Of a stretch of 7,988 bases of DNA, positions 6,280 to 7,988 are shown in pieces (position 1 is the first letter of the stretch; each line of letters opens with the position of its first letter). The position numbers and the translations under genes were made by a program. Source of the DNA: Clostridiales bacterium. GTDB lineage: Bacteria; Bacillota; Clostridia; Oscillospirales; Acutalibacteraceae. The notes under the pieces were generated by a model. That model made no database searches and was not told where the DNA came from. It was given only the letters and a program-made list of their open reading frames with translations. The stretch lies in NCBI GenBank assembly GCA_019422525.1, contig JAHZDE010000031.1:1-7988 (forward strand), written 5' to 3'.

Positions 6280-7779
6280 ATGCTGTGATTTACGCCCGTT
6301 ATTCCTCAGACAATCAGCGAGAAGAAAGTGTTGAGGGGCAAATCCGGGAGTGTACTGCCTTTGCCGAGAAGAACGGTATCACATCCTGTGCCACTACATA
6401 GATCGTGCCTTTTCCGCCAAGACCGACAACCGCCCGGAATTTCAGAACATGATCAAGGACAGCGGCAAACGCCTGTTTGATATGGTCACTGTCTGGAAGC
6501 TGAATCGGTTCGCCCGCAACCGCTACGACAGCGCCCGGTATAAAGCCACTCTGAAAAAGAACGGGGTGAAGGTGGTCTCTGCCACCGAGATTATCTCCAA
6601 TGGGGCCGAAGAAATCCTTCTGGAAAGTTTGCTGGAGGGCTATGCCGAATATTACTCCGCCGATCTGTCCGAAAAGGTGGTCCGGGACATGACGGAGAAT
6701 GCCCTGAAATCCAAGTATAACGGCGGCACCCGCCCTATCGGCTATCTGATTGACAGCGACCAGTGTTTCCAGCTGGACCCGCTCACCGCCCCTTTTGTCC
6801 GTGAGGCGTTCCAGCGGTATGACGAGGGGGCCACTATGACCCATATCCGGGACTGGCTCAACGAGCAGGGAGTGAAGAATACACGGGGCCAGAAGATAAC
6901 CTACAACAGCGTGCAGCACCTTTTGAACAACCGCCGCTATATCGGAGAATACACCTACCGGGACATCGTGGTGCCGGATGGTATTCCAGCCATCGTCTCC
7001 CAAGACATCATTAACAGGGTACAGGAAAAGCTGGCAAAAAACAAAAAGGCCCCGGCCCGCCACAAGGCCGAGGACGATTATTTGTTGACGACCAAGTTGT
7101 TCTGCGGCTACTGCGGGGCCTACCTCTGCGGCGAGAGCGGCACCAGCCATACAGGTACTGTCCACTACTACTACAAATGCGTGTCGGTAAAAAAGAAGCA
7201 TACCGAGTGCCATAAGAAGTCTGTCCGCAAGGAAAAGATTGAAGATTTGGTGGCCAACGAAACCATGAAAATGGTAATGGACGATAAGGCGATTGAGGCC
7301 ATTGTGTCTACGCTGATGGACTTGCATAACAGGGAAAATGTCAACCTGCTTCTCTATGAACAGCAGCTACGGGAGGTGGACACGGCCATTCAAAACCTGC
7401 TGAACGCCATCCAGCGGGGATTTTAACCAAGTCCACAAAGGGACGTCTGGAAGAATTGGAAGCCACAAAAGAAGAACTGGAAACCAAGATTGCCTGCGAG
7501 AAGCTGGCGAAACCCAAGGTGAGCGCCGAGTTTATGACCTTCTGGCTCCACCGCTTCCGTAAACTGGACATACAGCAAAAATTCCACCGCAAGATGTTGA
7601 TTGATACTTTTATCAACGCCATTTTCTTGTATGATGACAAGATAGTGATAACCTTCAACTGCAAGGAAGGAACAACGACCATCACTTTTGATGACCTCAA
7701 AACCGCATTGGCCGATCAGAAAACAGGTTCGGATTTGGATTGCTCAACTGCACCAAAGACAGCCTTACACAATGTGTAA
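6276..7779 (+). pseudogene. Serine site-specific recombinase, disrupted by two frameshifts
   Basis: The start is the ATG at 6276, 7 bases after GGAGG, overlapping the regulator stop. The N-terminal resolvase domain begins NAVIYARYSSDNQREES, with the nucleophile serine in the YARYSS motif. One base is missing near 6381-6388, causing a TAG at 6399-6401; the protein resumes as CHYIDRAFSAKTDNRPEF. The motif usually written KLDRFARNR reads KLNRFARNR here (codon AAT 6503-6505). There follow a recombinase domain (NGGTRPIGY...YNSVQHLLNNRRYIGEY), a zinc-ribbon with CGYCG, YKC and TECHKKS, and a coiled-coil tail. A second single-base loss near 7416-7421 gives a TAA at 7424-7426, and the tail resumes as ILTKSTKGRLEELEATKEE and ends at 7779. 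Restored, it would be about 501 residues, typical for the large serine recombinase group. The central open frame (6350-7426) lacks the catalytic serine, so no active enzyme is expected. Confidence 0.88.
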
Positions 7780-7791
7780 GGCTGTCTTTTT
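7756..7791 (+). terminator. Strong rho-independent terminator after the recombinase
   Basis: A perfect 15-base stem (AAGACAGCCTTACAC and its complement) closes on a 3-base loop, AAT, and runs into TTTTT at 7787-7791. The recombinase stop codon TAA (7777-7779) lies inside the right arm, so the gene and its terminator overlap. Confidence 0.92.
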
Positions 7792-7853
7792 GTTGCTGCA
7801 TCCCGGGACGCTACGACTTTCCTGGTGCGCCATCGGGGACGAGAACAGCTCGG

Positions 7854-7876
7854 GCCCGCCGCCTGCTCCGGCGGGC
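7854..7876 (+). repeat. GC-rich inverted repeat
   Basis: GCCCGCCG (7854-7861) and CGGCGGGC (7869-7876) form an 8-base perfect stem with a 7-base loop and no T run. It lies in a GC-rich stretch without a gene. It could be a recombination-related structure or simply a product of base composition. Confidence 0.45.
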
Positions 7877-7949
7877 ACAAGATAGTGCGCGGGTCACTCC
7901 GTGGCCTGTTTGGCCGGAAAGGGGGCTGCAGCGCCGTACTGTTGCACCA

Positions 7950-7981
7950 AAAGACGCCTTACGGAAACGTAGGGCGTTTTT
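7950..7981 (+). terminator. Second rho-independent terminator at the window end
   Basis: ACGCCTTACG (7954-7963) pairs with CGTAGGGCGT (7968-7977), with one T-G wobble, around a GAAA tetraloop. Outer A-T and G-T pairs extend the stem to about 14, and TTTTTCTT follows. It resembles the terminator at 7756-7791 in its lead-in (GCACCAAA(A)GAC) and in the GCCTTAC core. No gene lies between the two, so what it terminates here is unclear. Confidence 0.72.
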
Positions 7982-7988
7982 CTTATGT

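Larger units (their letters stand above)
5911..7791 (+). mobile_element. Decayed XRE plus serine recombinase module of an integrative element
   Basis: A ribosome binding site at 5911-5917, an XRE regulator, a serine recombinase overlapping it by 4 bases and a terminator that contains the recombinase stop codon form one compact transcription unit. Serine recombinases with this regulator are commonly found at the edge of integrative elements in Clostridia, where the recombinase drives insertion and excision. All protein genes in it are disrupted, so it should not move by itself. I could not define attachment sites, and the left and right element ends are unknown. Confidence 0.5.

Noticed and set aside
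6314..7327. A 337-residue complement frame opposite the recombinase
   Set aside because: It is antisense to clearly recognisable recombinase domains and has no signals of its own.
6276..7779. Programmed ribosomal frameshifting in the recombinase
   Set aside because: Neither shift site shows a slippery heptamer with a downstream structure, two shifts would be needed, and the neighbouring regulator is also broken. Decay is the simpler explanation.
1..7988. A CRISPR array, toxin-antitoxin pair, tRNA or rRNA gene
   Set aside because: I saw no evenly spaced direct repeats with unique spacers, no cloverleaf with a CCA-type end and no rRNA-like conserved segments. No pair of small overlapping genes fits a toxin-antitoxin module.

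Overview
The window looks like accessory DNA from a Gram-positive gut Clostridia-type bacterium (Eubacteriales; perhaps Oscillospiraceae or Lachnospiraceae, but I cannot place the genus). The reasons are strong AGGAGG-type ribosome binding sites, moderate GC content, a cell-wall-sorted surface protein with a VPQTG sortase signal, and XRE and serine recombinase genes of the kind common on mobile elements of these bacteria.

Layout. (1) 1-805, minus strand: a decayed gene resembling a small RNA polymerase sigma factor. It has one frameshift near 527-546 and stops just where the DNA-binding helix-turn-helix should begin. Nothing recognisable is left in 1-86. (2) 806-1073: an AT-rich divergent intergenic region with a plausible sigma-A promoter for the rightward gene. 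(3) 1074-5510, plus strand: one intact 1478-residue secreted, modular, sortase-anchored adhesin-like protein. It carries a signal peptide, beta-rich and GLUG-type regions, a GIGG beta-helix-like tract, InlB-like and Ig-like modules, three helical repeats, a C-terminal beta module and VPQTG plus a membrane anchor. This is the only clearly functional protein gene here. (4) 5511-5924: an intergenic region with no convincing protein but unusual secondary-structure potential and a good terminator at 5787-5827. (5) 5925-7791, plus strand: a two-gene module, XRE regulator then serine recombinase, with a 4-base stop/start overlap and its own perfect terminator. Both genes are broken: the regulator by a frameshift and a nonsense codon, the recombinase by two frameshifts and the loss of a conserved acidic catalytic-site residue. 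(6) 7792-7988: GC-rich sequence with no gene, ending in a second terminator that resembles the first.

The simplest reading is a surface-adhesin gene sitting between two worn-out mobile-element remnants. The adhesin is intact over 4.4 kb, while all three flanking genes carry indels. That argues for loss of selection on the element genes rather than poor sequence quality. I do not see a convincing new defence or secretion system. The best candidates for something undescribed are the structured 5566-5827 intergenic segment, the particular domain combination of the adhesin, and the duplicated terminator-like ends around 7750-7981.
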